Position numbers and translations under genes: made by a program
The notes under the pieces: model-generated
Told to the model about the DNA's origin: nothing
Database searches by the model: none
What the model saw: the letters and a program-made list of their open reading frames with translations, nothing else
NCBI GenBank assembly: GCA_034428935.1
Contig: DAOUHB010000047.1
Coordinates: 1-27,582 of the forward strand
From: JAAYZQ01 sp034428935
GTDB taxonomy: Bacteria > Chloroflexota > Anaerolineae > JAAYZQ01
Length of the DNA: 27,582 bases
Reading direction: 5' to 3'
Shown here: positions 13,791 to 22,696 of the stretch, piece by piece
Layout: each line of letters starts with the position of its first letter
Numbering within the stretch: the first letter of the stretch is position 1

Positions 13791-13803
13791 GGTTTGCCAA
13801 ACC
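13791..13803. promoter_or_regulatory. 13-bp palindrome over a -35 box (operator candidate)
   Basis: GGTTTGCCAAACC is a perfect 6-1-6 inverted repeat that covers the TTGCCA -35 element of the secreted-protein gene, as expected of a repressor site. No cognate regulator is in the window. Confidence 0.35.
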
Positions 13804-13822
13804 ATCCGCTCTGTGCTAACAT
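13794..13822 (+). promoter_or_regulatory. Promoter of the secreted-protein gene
   Basis: TTGCCA and TAACAT are 17 bp apart, followed 31 bp later by the chosen ATG. It lies between the tRNA fragment and the gene. Confidence 0.5.
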
Positions 13823-13853
13823 TCGTGCTATGCACAAAACAGGGGAGGCCGCC

Positions 13854-16070
13854 ATGCTGCGTTTGCTTCTCGTCACCTTGCTTTGCCTGTCGTTGCCGGA
13901 CGTCGGCGCCGCGCTATCGCCCGCGCCAGCGGCGGCCGCCCAGGACATCTATACCGACGCGCTGGCGGTCGGGTGGAGCGACTGGTCCTGGGCTACGGTG
14001 GACCTGCAGGCTGCTGCCCCGGTGCACTCGGGCAGCCACAGCATCGCCGTGACCTATGGCGCCTGGCAGGGGCTGTATCTGCACTACCCCGAGTTTTCCA
14101 CGGCCGGCTTTTCCCACCTGCGCTTTTTCATTCACGGCGGCAGCTCGGGCGGGCAGCAGCTCAACGTGTATGCGACCTACGCGGCCGACGGTTCCCAGCA
14201 GAATGGGCCTTCGATCGCCATATCGCCGCCCACGGCCGCTGCCTGGAGCGAGGTGCGCATCGCACTCGCCGACCTGGGCGTCGCCGGTATCCCGCTGACC
14301 GGCCTGGTCTGGCAGGACGCAACCGGCGGCGCGCAGCCCACGCTGTACGTTGACGACGTCGCCCTGGTCGCCGACGAGAGCCCGGACGGTCCTACGCTGA
14401 GCGGGGGCTATTTGCTGCCGCGTGCGGCGCCTGCCGATGGCTCCACGGACGTTATGGTCCGCGTCCAGGTCGACGACCCCCAGGGCCTGTCCGACGTTGC
14501 CGGCGTGGTGCTGGATGGGCGAGCGCTGGGCCGGGGCGAGGTCGCCCTGCGCGACGATGGCCGGAGCAACGATGGCACGGCAGCCGATGGTATCTATGGG
14601 GGCGTGTTCACGGTGGCGCCGGGCACGGCCAGCAGCGAACAGATTCTGCTCGTCACGGCACAGGACCGGGCCGGGCACCGCGCCAGCCTGCAACTGGGCG
14701 CCTTTGTCGTGTTGGCCCCGGCGGGCGGAGAGATCCCATCTGTGCTGCCGCAACACATTGGCTGGGGCTCGAACGCCTGGAGCGAGACCCCTGGTCAGGA
14801 TTGGCAGGTGAACAGTGGCGTTCCATGGGACTTTGTCTACCAGTACATCACCTACGATTGGTACGTGGACGGCTGGGGCGGCAACTTTGTCGGGCGCTTT
14901 GTGAACCAGGCATGGAGCAAGGGCTACGTCCCGCTGATCTCGGTCTATATGATGCTGGGGCTGCCACCCACCTGCGGTGAAAGCGCCGCCTGCTATGCAT
15001 CCAAGCTGCAAAATCCCGGCGCGGTGAGCACCTATCTGGCCGCGTTGGAGGAAGCGGCGCGCCAGGCCCAGGGCACGCAGCCCGTCATCTTGCACCTGGA
15101 ACCCGATTTCTACGGTTTCATGCAGCAACTGAGCAACATGGACGAGCGCCCGGCCGGCGTTCAGCCGGACGATCCCAGCTCTTACCCGGTGGCCTTGAAC
15201 GTGGCAGGCTATCCCAATACGCTGGCGGGCTTTGGGCAGCGCATGGTGGACGTGGTCCACGCCACCGCGCCCAACGCGCTGGTCGCACCCATGGCGAGCA
15301 TGTGGGCGACCAACCAGGATCCGAACTCGGTCACAATCTCGGAAGTGATCAGCATCGCGCAACGCACGGCGGCCTTTGTTGACGCCATGGGCGGGGATCG
15401 GTCAGACCTGCTGCTGGTCGAGTGGAGCGATCGCGACGCGGGCAGCGGCCTGCGCCCGTGGTGGGACGACACGGACCTGACGCTGCCGCGTCCCACACGG
15501 GCGATCCTGTGGGAGAACGCACTCTCGGCCGCAGCGCGCAAGCGGCTGATCCTGTGGCAGATGCCCGTCGGCAACATGTCGCTCGACAATACCTGCGACC
15601 ATTATCAAGACAACCGGGCCGCCTATGCCTTTCAGCATCCGCGCGATCTGTTCGACGCCGGCGTGTTCGCCATCCTGTTTGGCGGGGGCGCCGAGTGCCA
15701 GACGCAGGTAACGACCGACGGTGGGTTTGTCGGCGCCCAGGGCGCCATCGCGTATGCCCCGCCCTCCGCGCCGATGGGATTTGCGGCGGGCACGGTGGCA
15801 GGACCGTTTGTGCCCGTGCATTGGGATGAGAATAGCGAGCCGGACGTGTGGGGCTATCGGATCAGTTATCAACCGGCGCAAGGTGGCTCGCCCACCACCG
15901 TCAGCGCCGGTCGCAAGAATGCGCTGCTTCTCTCGCTGCCAGGCGGCGACTGGACCATCACCGTGGCGACGTACGACGCCATGGGGCAGGTGAGTCCCGC
16001 GTCGATGGGCATCACGGTCACGACCACCGCCGCTGCCCACCACGTCTACCTGCCATTGATCAGGCGATAA
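13854..16070 (+). CDS. Secreted multidomain protein, glycan-binding and glycosidase-like
   Basis: A 738-residue exported protein. I chose the ATG at 13854 because GGGGAGG sits 5-6 nt before it and it begins directly with a signal peptide (MLRLLLVTLLCLSLPDVGAA, cleavage near AAA-AQ). Domains by eye: a beta-sandwich carbohydrate-binding-like module at about 31-175 (opens IYTDALAVGWSDWSW, ends LYVDDVALVAD); an Ig-like linker at about 186-288; a large TIM-barrel-like region at about 300-620 with acidic candidates in VILHLEPDFYGFM and LLLVEWSDRD and tryptophan-rich loops; an Fn3-like domain at about 632-728; and the C-terminal tail VYLPLIRR. That tail is recurrent in Chloroflexota exported proteins and may be a sorting or anchoring signal. 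I cannot assign a glycoside hydrolase family. The gene is bracketed by a tRNA-Lys and a fragment of it. Confidence 0.75.
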   Translation: MLRLLLVTLLCLSLPDVGAALSPAPAAAAQDIYTDALAVGWSDWSWATVDLQAAAPVHSGSHSIAVTYGAWQGLYLHYPEFSTAGFSHLRFFIHGGSSGGQQLNVYATYAADGSQQNGPSIAISPPTAAAWSEVRIALADLGVAGIPLTGLVWQDATGGAQPTLYVDDVALVADESPDGPTLSGGYLLPRAAPADGSTDVMVRVQVDDPQGLSDVAGVVLDGRALGRGEVALRDDGRSNDGTAADGIYGGVFTVAPGTASSEQILLVTAQDRAGHRASLQLGAFVVLAPAGGEIPSVLPQHIGWGSNAWSETPGQDWQVNSGVPWDFVYQYITYDWYVDGWGGNFVGRFVNQAWSKGYVPLISVYMMLGLPPTCGESAACYASKLQNPGAVSTYLAALEEAARQAQGTQPVILHLEPDFYGFMQQLSNMDERPAGVQPDDPSSYPVALNVAGYPNTLAGFGQRMVDVVHATAPNALVAPMASMWATNQDPNSVTISEVISIAQRTAAFVDAMGGDRSDLLLVEWSDRDAGSGLRPWWDDTDLTLPRPTRAILWENALSAAARKRLILWQMPVGNMSLDNTCDHYQDNRAAYAFQHPRDLFDAGVFAILFGGGAECQTQVTTDGGFVGAQGAIAYAPPSAPMGFAAGTVAGPFVPVHWDENSEPDVWGYRISYQPAQGGSPTTVSAGRKNALLLSLPGGDWTITVATYDAMGQVSPASMGITVTTTAAAHHVYLPLIRR

Positions 16071-16099
16071 CGATCAGGCGATAACGATCAGGCGATAAC
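16058..16099 (+). repeat. 14-bp direct tandem repeat, three perfect copies, across a stop codon
   Basis: The 14-mer GATCAGGCGATAAC occurs three times head to tail (16058-16071, 16072-16085, 16086-16099). The first copy encodes the last residues and TAA of the secreted protein, so the extra copies are untranslated. The perfect identity implies a recent slippage or duplication event. Confidence 0.9.
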
Positions 16100-16158
16100 C
16101 CCGCGGAAAAAGATGTGGCCAAGGCGTCGCAGCAAGAGCGGTGTATTCCCGTTATAGG

Positions 16159-16232
16159 TGAGCCGTGCAGGATTCGAACCTGCGACCCGCTGCTTAAAAG
16201 GCAGCTGCTCTGCCAGACTGAGCTAACGGCCC
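16159..16232 (-). tRNA. tRNA-Lys (anticodon TTT)
   Basis: A complete 74-nt cloverleaf: acceptor GGGCCGT/ACGGCTC, D arm GCTC...GAGC, anticodon arm GCTGC-CTTTTAA-GCAGC giving anticodon TTT, 5-nt variable loop, T arm GCAGG-TTCGAAT-CCTGC, discriminator A. It is followed by CCT rather than CCA, so the CCA end is added after transcription. It decodes AAA and AAG. Confidence 0.96.
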
Positions 16233-16241
16233 ACGCAAGCT

Positions 16242-16270
16242 ATTCTACCATTTTCCCGCGCGTTTGGCAA
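16242..16270 (-). promoter_or_regulatory. Promoter of tRNA-Lys
   Basis: On the minus strand, TTGCCA and TAGAAT are spaced by 17 bp, and the -10 ends 9 bp before the mature tRNA 5' end. This fits a short-leader tRNA transcript. Confidence 0.7.
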
Positions 16271-16440
16271 GAGGTTGGCGGGTCGGGGCCGGGGCACGGC
16301 CGTGGCCAGCTCGGTCCCGTTGCCTGGGACCGCCGAGCGCCTGCTCGGCCCTTCTCTCTACACGCAACCTGCCGAGCTGGCGCTCCCAGCAGTCGTCAAG
16401 AGACTATCCAACAACCGTCGGGCCGGGGCGCGGCGACGGA

Positions 16441-17157
16441 CTACTCCGCCCCGTCCTCGCCCCGAAAGTCGACGAACCGGTAGCCCACGCCCCGCTCGGT
16501 AAAGATGTAGCGCGGGTTGCCCGGGTCGGGCTCGATCTTCTTGCGGAGGTAGGTGATGTACAGGCGCAGCAGCCCGGCCTCCTCGCGGTACTCGTAGCCC
16601 CACACCTTGGAAAGGAGCATCTCGTGGGTCATCACCCAGCCGGCATTGTTCACCAGGTGGTAGAGCAGCCGGTATTCCGTCGGCCGCAGGCTGATGCGCT
16701 CGCCGTCGACAATCACCTCCCGCGTCCGGAAGTCGATCTCCAGCCGGTCGTCGACGCGGATCGTGGTGCGCGGCACGGGCGTCGGCATCTCGGCCCGGCG
16801 CAGCACCGCCCGGATGCGGCTGGCCAGCTCTCGCGGGCTGAAGGGCTTGGTGACGTAATCGTCGGCCCCCAGCTCCAGCCCGCGGATGCGGTCCTCCTCG
16901 TCGCCCTTGACGGTCAGCATGATGACCGGCACGTTCGAGATCTCGCGGATGTGCTCCAGCGTCTCGAAGCCGTCCAGCTCGGGCATCATCACGTCCAGGA
17001 CCACCAGGTCGGGCAGCTCGTCGCGCACCTTTTCCAGGGCCTCCATGCCGCTGCCCGCATCCGACACCTGGTAGCCTTCCAGCTCCAGGTTCATGCGCAC
17101 AAAGCGCACCATGCGCGCCTCGTCGTCCACCACCAGGATCAGCTTGTCATCGGCCAT
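16441..17157 (-). CDS. OmpR/PhoB-family response regulator
   Basis: A 238-residue two-component response regulator. The receiver domain (1-120) has the acidic pair D11/D12, the phosphoacceptor Asp55 in LVVLDVMMPE, and Lys104 in YVTKPFSP. The DNA-binding winged helix (about 140-232) shows ISLRPTEYRLLYHLVNN, LLSKVWGYEY and the wing YIFTERGVGYRF. The ATG at 17157 begins exactly at the receiver domain; the frame extends upstream but only as a shadow of the kinase gene. It starts 22 bp after the histidine kinase stop on the same strand, so the two form a cognate pair and probably the end of the apgM-galK operon. Its targets are unknown; control of sugar metabolism genes is suggested only by position. 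Confidence 0.95.
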   Translation of the reverse strand: MADDKLILVVDDEARMVRFVRMNLELEGYQVSDAGSGMEALEKVRDELPDLVVLDVMMPELDGFETLEHIREISNVPVIMLTVKGDEEDRIRGLELGADDYVTKPFSPRELASRIRAVLRRAEMPTPVPRTTIRVDDRLEIDFRTREVIVDGERISLRPTEYRLLYHLVNNAGWVMTHEMLLSKVWGYEYREEAGLLRLYITYLRKKIEPDPGNPRYIFTERGVGYRFVDFRGEDGAE

Positions 17158-17179
17158 GCCCTTGGTCCTCGTGCCCCCG

Positions 17180-18745
17180 CTACCGCCTTGGCAGCGTAAA
17201 GATAAAGATCGAGCCCCGGTCGGGGGCGCTCTCCACCCAGACGCGACCGCCGTGGGCCTCCACCACCGCCTTGACCAGGTACAGGCCCAGGCCCGTTCCC
17301 TCCGTGCGCCGCTGCAAGCCCGACTCCACGCGGTAAAAGCGGTCAAAGATCGCATCCTGCTCCTCGGCCGGGATACCGATGCCCTTGTCGGCCACATAGA
17401 CCGTCACCCCGGCCCGGTCGACGCGGCCGCCCACCCACACCTTTCCGCCGGCGGGCGAGTACTTGACGGCGTTGCTCACCAGGTTCGCCACCACCTCCCG
17501 GAGCCGCTCGGGGTCGCCCCACACGGGCGGAAAGTCGGCCGGAAAGTCCAGCTCGAACTCGTGGACCTGGGTCTGGGTGCGAAAGGCATCCACCACCTTT
17601 TCGGCCAGGCGCGGCAGGTGGACGTCGGTGCGCTGGAGCTTCAGGCCGCCGGCCTGGATGCGGCTGGCCTCCAGCAGGTCGTCGATGAGGTGGGTCAGGT
17701 GATCGGCCTCCTCGCCGATGACGTCCAGCCCCTCGCGGAGCGTGTCCCGGTCCCACTGGGCGTCGTCGCGGCGCAGCGTCTCGGCATAGCCCTTGATGAG
17801 GGCCACCGGCGTCTTGAGCTCGTGGGACACCACGGAGACAAAGGTGGACTTCATCTCCTCCGCCTGGCGAAAGCGGGTGATGTCGACCACGTTATAGATC
17901 GTCCGCAGCAGGTTGCCCTCGGCGTCGTAGAGGGGCGTGGCGGTGACGCCCACGCTCAGGGGTGGGCCGCCGCGGCGCGCCACGCGGCCCTCGACGTAAC
18001 GCCGCGTCCCGGCGGCGGTGGCCCGCCCGCCTGGCGCCTCGGGCAGGGGCACGGGCCGGTCGTGGCGGTCGTGGAGCACCAGCACCTCGCCGGGGGCCCG
18101 GCCCAGGGCGGCCTCGGCCTCCCAGCCGGTGATGCGCGTCAGGGCGCGGTTGAACACCTGGATCTGGCCCCGGCCGTCGACGATCATCACCCCGTCGGCG
18201 CTGTTGTCCAGGATGGCCAGGAGCGCCTGCTGCTCCTCGCTCACCTGCTGGTACAGCTCGGCGTTGCGCACGGCGATGGCCGCCTGGTCGGCAAAGGCGC
18301 TCAACAGGGCGCGGTCGGCGGGCGAAAAGGCGCCGCCGCCGATGCGAAAGACATAGATGGCGCCCAGGAGCTGCTCCTCGAACACCAGGGGCAGGGCCAC
18401 CACCTGGGTGACGGCCAGGCCAGCGGCGGCGGCCACCATGCTCAGGCGCATCTGCACGTTGGGGATGCGCCACCGGGAAAAGGGGCCGGGCTCGTCCTCG
18501 ATGCCCGGCAGGTCGGCCCACAGGGGCTGGAAAAAGCGGACCATGCTCTCGGGCAGGCCATAGTAGGCCCGCACGCGCATGGCCCCCTCCCGGCCGCGAA
18601 GGACGATGATGCCCACCTGGCCGCGCAACAGCTCCACGGCGCTCTGCAGCGTCAGCTCCAGGAGCGACGGCAGGTCCAGCCGGGAGGTCATGGCCCGGAT
18701 GAGCTCCAACAGGGTTTCGCGCTGGCGAAGCTGAAAGTCTTGCAT
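17180..18745 (-). CDS. GAF-PAS sensor histidine kinase
   Basis: A 521-residue cytoplasmic sensor kinase with no membrane segment. Domains by eye: GAF at about 25-165; PAS at about 172-295 (AILDNSADGVMIVDGRGQIQVFN); HisKA with phospho-acceptor His308 in FVSVVSHELKTPVALIKGY; and HATPase_c with the N box VVANLVSNAVKYS (418-430), G1 DKGIGIP and G2 GTGLGLYLVKAV. The ATG at 18745 is chosen because upstream translation in this frame is the Arg/Pro-rich shadow of galK; it begins 17 bp after the galK stop. The GAF and PAS domains imply sensing of a soluble ligand, redox state or light rather than an external signal. It pairs with the response regulator directly downstream. Confidence 0.94.
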   Translation of the reverse strand: MQDFQLRQRETLLELIRAMTSRLDLPSLLELTLQSAVELLRGQVGIIVLRGREGAMRVRAYYGLPESMVRFFQPLWADLPGIEDEPGPFSRWRIPNVQMRLSMVAAAAGLAVTQVVALPLVFEEQLLGAIYVFRIGGGAFSPADRALLSAFADQAAIAVRNAELYQQVSEEQQALLAILDNSADGVMIVDGRGQIQVFNRALTRITGWEAEAALGRAPGEVLVLHDRHDRPVPLPEAPGGRATAAGTRRYVEGRVARRGGPPLSVGVTATPLYDAEGNLLRTIYNVVDITRFRQAEEMKSTFVSVVSHELKTPVALIKGYAETLRRDDAQWDRDTLREGLDVIGEEADHLTHLIDDLLEASRIQAGGLKLQRTDVHLPRLAEKVVDAFRTQTQVHEFELDFPADFPPVWGDPERLREVVANLVSNAVKYSPAGGKVWVGGRVDRAGVTVYVADKGIGIPAEEQDAIFDRFYRVESGLQRRTEGTGLGLYLVKAVVEAHGGRVWVESAPDRGSIFIFTLPRR

Positions 18746-18762
18746 GTCGCTGGCGTCCTCGA

Positions 18763-19926
18763 TCAGCGTTGGGCGACGGGCCCCGCCCCGGCCGAGGCGC
18801 GGCAGACGTAGAGCGCGGGCCGGCGCTGGGCCTGCCGCTCGTAGCCGCCGGCCACGGCGGGCAGGAAGGCGTCCAGGGCGTCGCGGTCGACGAGGGCCAC
18901 GGCGCAGCCGCCAAAGCCCCCGCCGGTCATGCGCGCCCCCCAGCAGCCGGGCTGGGCCTGGGCCAGGGCGGCCATGAGGTCCAGCTCCTCGCTGCTCACC
19001 TCGTACAGGTCGCGCAGGCTGGCGTGCGACTCGTTCATCAGCCGGCCAAAAAGGGCCGGGTCGCCGGCCCGCAGGGCCTCGGCGGCGCGCCGGGTGCGGG
19101 CGTTCTCGTGGACCACGTGCCGCACCCGGCGGCGCAGCAGGGGCGGCAGCTCCAGGGCCCGGTCCTCGAACGAGGCCACGTCCAGGGCCCGCAGCGAGGG
19201 CACGCCCAGGCGCCGGGCGCCCTCCTCGCATTGGGCGCGGCGCTCGTTGTAGGCCGAATCGGCCAGGCCGCGGCGCTTGCCCGTGTCGCAGACGACGATG
19301 GCCTTGTCGGCAGGCAGGGGCACGGGCTGCCAGGTGATGGACTGAAAGTCGATGAGGAGGGCGTGCCCCTCCACGCCCGCCGCCGAGATGAGCTGGTCCA
19401 TGAGGCCGCACTGCGTGCCGGCGAACTCGTGCTCGGCCTGCTGGCTCAGTCGCGCCAGCTCCAGGGGCCGTAGCCCCAGCCCCAGCAGTTGGTTGGCGGC
19501 CGTGGCCACGGCCACCTCCACCGCCGCCGACGAGCTGAGCCCGGCACCAATGGGCACGTCGCCGGCATAGGCCAGGTCCAGGCCCGGCAGGCGATGGCCG
19601 GCCCGTTCCAGCAGGGCCAGGACGCCGCGCACATAGTTGGCCCAGCGGGCGCGCGGGTCGGGCTGCAGGCCGTCCAGGGCAAAGGCGGCCACCTGGTCTT
19701 CCACGTCGACCGCCAGCAGGCGGACCTGGCGATCGGTGCGGGGCGCGGCGGCCACCACCACGGCCCGGTCGATGGCCATGGGCAGGACAAAGCCCTCGTT
19801 ATAGTCGGTATGCTCGCCGATGAGGTTTACCCGGCCCGGGGCCCGGTAGAGCCCGGCCGGCTCGGCGCCCAGGGCCTGGCGAAAGGCGGCCCGTACCTCG
19901 GCCGGCAAATCCCGGTCAGGCACCAT
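18763..19926 (-). CDS. galK: Galactokinase
   Basis: A 387-residue GHMP-family sugar kinase that phosphorylates galactose at C1 with ATP in the Leloir pathway. The galactokinase signature GRVNLIGEHTDYNEG is at 31-45, the ATP-binding motif PIGAGLSSSAAVEVA near 130, and the third GHMP motif RMTGGGFGGCAVAL near 335. The length is normal for the family. The start chosen is the ATG at 19926, which overlaps the end of apgM by 11 bp; further upstream the frame is only a shadow of apgM. Unusually, no galT or galE is adjacent; instead the gene is coupled to a phosphoglycerate mutase and a two-component system. Confidence 0.96.
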   Translation of the reverse strand: MVPDRDLPAEVRAAFRQALGAEPAGLYRAPGRVNLIGEHTDYNEGFVLPMAIDRAVVVAAAPRTDRQVRLLAVDVEDQVAAFALDGLQPDPRARWANYVRGVLALLERAGHRLPGLDLAYAGDVPIGAGLSSSAAVEVAVATAANQLLGLGLRPLELARLSQQAEHEFAGTQCGLMDQLISAAGVEGHALLIDFQSITWQPVPLPADKAIVVCDTGKRRGLADSAYNERRAQCEEGARRLGVPSLRALDVASFEDRALELPPLLRRRVRHVVHENARTRRAAEALRAGDPALFGRLMNESHASLRDLYEVSSEELDLMAALAQAQPGCWGARMTGGGFGGCAVALVDRDALDAFLPAVAGGYERQAQRRPALYVCRASAGAGPVAQR

Positions 19927-21136
19927 ACTTGGCCAGCCTCTGCGCAAAGCCCATGGCCAGCGACATCTCGTCGCTGGCGTGAAAGACGCCCAGGCTGCCC
20001 CGGCCGCAGGCCCGCTCGCCAAACTGGGCGACGCCGTCGGGCCGGCAGAAGGGGCTCCACAGCAGGGTCGGCACCGGGTGCCAGGAGTGGCTCCTGAGGG
20101 CCGACGGGGTCGAGTGGTCGCCGGTGACGATGAGCACGTCGGGCTTCAGGTCCAGGATGCCCGGCACCAGCGTCTGGTCCACGTGCTCGATGACCTCGGC
20201 CTTGCGCTCAAAGTCGCCATCCTCGCCGGCCGAGTCGGTCTTTTTCACGTGGACAAAGAAATAGTCATAGGTGCCCCAATGGTGCCTCAGGGCCTGCAGC
20301 TCGTCCTCCAGCGCCTCGCCCGGCAGGGTGACGACGTCCATGCCCACCAGGCGGGCCACGCCGCGATACATGGGGTAGGCGGCGATGGCGGCGGCGTGCA
20401 GCCCAAAGATCTCCGGGAACTTGGGCAGGCCGGGGTCCTTGGCCAGGCCCCGCAGGTTCAGGCAGTTGGCCGGGCTGTGGTCGGCCAGGATCTCGCGGGC
20501 GGCCGCGATCCAGCGGTTGACCAGGGCGGCGGTCTCTTGCGAGGCCTCGTCCTGGGCCTCGGCCATGAGGGGCGGCACGCCCAGCCGCTGGGGGTCGGTG
20601 TCGGCGATGTTGGCGTGCAGGGTCTGGCCCTCCGTGGGCCGCAGCACCAGCACGAAGCGATATTCCTTGACGGCCTCCACAAAGGTGCGCACGCCGGGCA
20701 GCTCGATCTCGCGCAGCAGGGCCACCAGCTTGCGGCTGACCTCGGTGGCGATGCGCCCCGCCCGCCGGTCGGTGATGAGCCCCTCGTCGTCGACGGTGCA
20801 AAAGTTGCCCCGGGCGGCCACGTCCTCGGGCTGCAGGTCAAAGTCGATGCCCAGGGCTTCCAGGACGCCCCGGCCGATGTCATAGACCAGGGGGTCGTAG
20901 CCGAACAGGGAGAGGTGCGCCGGGCCGCTGCCGGGCGTGATGCCGTGGGCCACCGGCACGGCGAGCCCCAGTTGCGAATGGGCGGCCAGGGCATCCAGGT
21001 TGGGGGTGTGGGCCGCCTCGAGCTCGGTCAGGCCATCGGACTCGCGGGGCAGGCCGCCCAGCCCGTCCATGACGAGGTGGACGATCTTGGTCCTGGCCGA
21101 GATCCTCAGACCGCGCATCAGTTGAAATTGAGCCAT
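19916..21136 (-). CDS. apgM: Archaeal-type cofactor-independent phosphoglycerate mutase
   Basis: A 406-residue enzyme of the alkaline-phosphatase superfamily that interconverts 3- and 2-phosphoglycerate in glycolysis. Diagnostic features are KIVHLVMDGLGGLP at the N-terminus (metal-binding Asp24), the PGSGPAHLSLFGYDP motif (residues 68-82) with the likely catalytic Ser70, HVKKTDSAGEDGDFERK near 300, and the metal site VTGDHSTPSALRSHSWHPVP near 345-365. This is the short archaeal-type (aPGAM) family, not the 510-residue bacterial GpmI. GAGGG lies 6 nt before the ATG. It is the first gene of an apgM-galK-kinase-regulator unit. Confidence 0.93.
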   Translation of the reverse strand: MAQFQLMRGLRISARTKIVHLVMDGLGGLPRESDGLTELEAAHTPNLDALAAHSQLGLAVPVAHGITPGSGPAHLSLFGYDPLVYDIGRGVLEALGIDFDLQPEDVAARGNFCTVDDEGLITDRRAGRIATEVSRKLVALLREIELPGVRTFVEAVKEYRFVLVLRPTEGQTLHANIADTDPQRLGVPPLMAEAQDEASQETAALVNRWIAAAREILADHSPANCLNLRGLAKDPGLPKFPEIFGLHAAAIAAYPMYRGVARLVGMDVVTLPGEALEDELQALRHHWGTYDYFFVHVKKTDSAGEDGDFERKAEVIEHVDQTLVPGILDLKPDVLIVTGDHSTPSALRSHSWHPVPTLLWSPFCRPDGVAQFGERACGRGSLGVFHASDEMSLAMGFAQRLAKYGA

Positions 21137-21177
21137 GGTTTCCCTCTAGTTCCAGACTGGTGTGGACCGGATAGAAG

Positions 21178-21226
21178 GACAATGCACAATCCCCGGGCCA
21201 CTTGCTGGCGAGGACTGTGCATTGTC
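21178..21226. repeat. 11-bp inverted repeat upstream of apgM
   Basis: GACAATGCACA (21178-21188) and its exact complement TGTGCATTGTC (21216-21226) flank a 27-bp spacer, 42 bp before the apgM start. It may be a regulatory or looping site, or part of a small repeat element. It lacks a T-tract. Confidence 0.5.
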
Positions 21227-21265
21227 AGACTTCCAGGGCGCACCCTATTGGCATGAAAGCGTGCG

Positions 21266-21288
21266 TCACGCCAGACCACCTGGCGTGA
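21266..21288 (-). terminator. Hairpin downstream of ugpC (weak terminator)
   Basis: TCACGCCAG/CTGGCGTGA forms a perfect 9-bp stem with a 5-nt loop, 23 bp after the ugpC stop. No T-run follows, so termination may be inefficient or the element may protect the mRNA 3' end. Confidence 0.45.
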
Positions 21289-21311
21289 ACCCGGACGCTC
21301 CCGACATCCTG

Positions 21312-22412
<1,101 letters not shown>

Positions 22413-22690
22413 TCGGTTTCTCCTAAGAACGTGGGCGAGGCGGTGGGGACAGAACTTTGCGGTCGCTCACCGGAAAGGTGTTCCGGCGACGGGCACATGG
22501 CCAAAACCGTTCCCCATGGCCTCAGGGTTAAACGTAGCTCGTGCTGTTGGTGCTGCCGGGCAAGCAGCGGGCCGCGCTTCGTGGGGGCCGATGGATCTCT
22601 TGTACCCAACACTCCTTCCGCCGGAAGTGAAGGCCCGAGGTCCAAAGGGGGCTCCCGTGCCTTCTACCCGGCCGGTGCCGCCGGGAGCCT
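22413..22690 (-). promoter_or_regulatory. Long structured 5' leader of ugpC
   Basis: About 278 nt separate the inferred transcription start from the ugpC ATG, with no gene on either strand. The leader opens with an 8-bp stem (GGCTCCCG/CGGGAGCC, 22650-22689) at the very 5' end, and has another 6-bp hairpin CCGGAA/TTCCGG at 22470-22486 near the 3' end. No known riboswitch is recognised; the length and structure make cis-regulation plausible. Confidence 0.4.
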
Positions 22691-22696
22691 TGACTG

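Noticed and set aside
11419..13800. 793-codon open frame on the minus strand opposite the catalase gene
   Set aside because: It is the antisense shadow of katE caused by high GC at third positions; the plus strand encodes a complete catalase with all catalytic residues.
18746..19411. N-terminal extension of the histidine kinase frame
   Set aside because: The extra 222 residues are Arg/Pro/Gly-rich and lie within galK in another frame; translation most likely starts at 18745.
19979..21256. Long plus-strand frames opposite apgM and galK
   Set aside because: Shadows of well-recognised minus-strand enzymes; no domain or ribosome binding site.
22413..22690. A T-box or other known riboswitch in the ugpC leader
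   Set aside because: No T-box sequence or other known riboswitch core could be found on reading; only generic hairpins are present.
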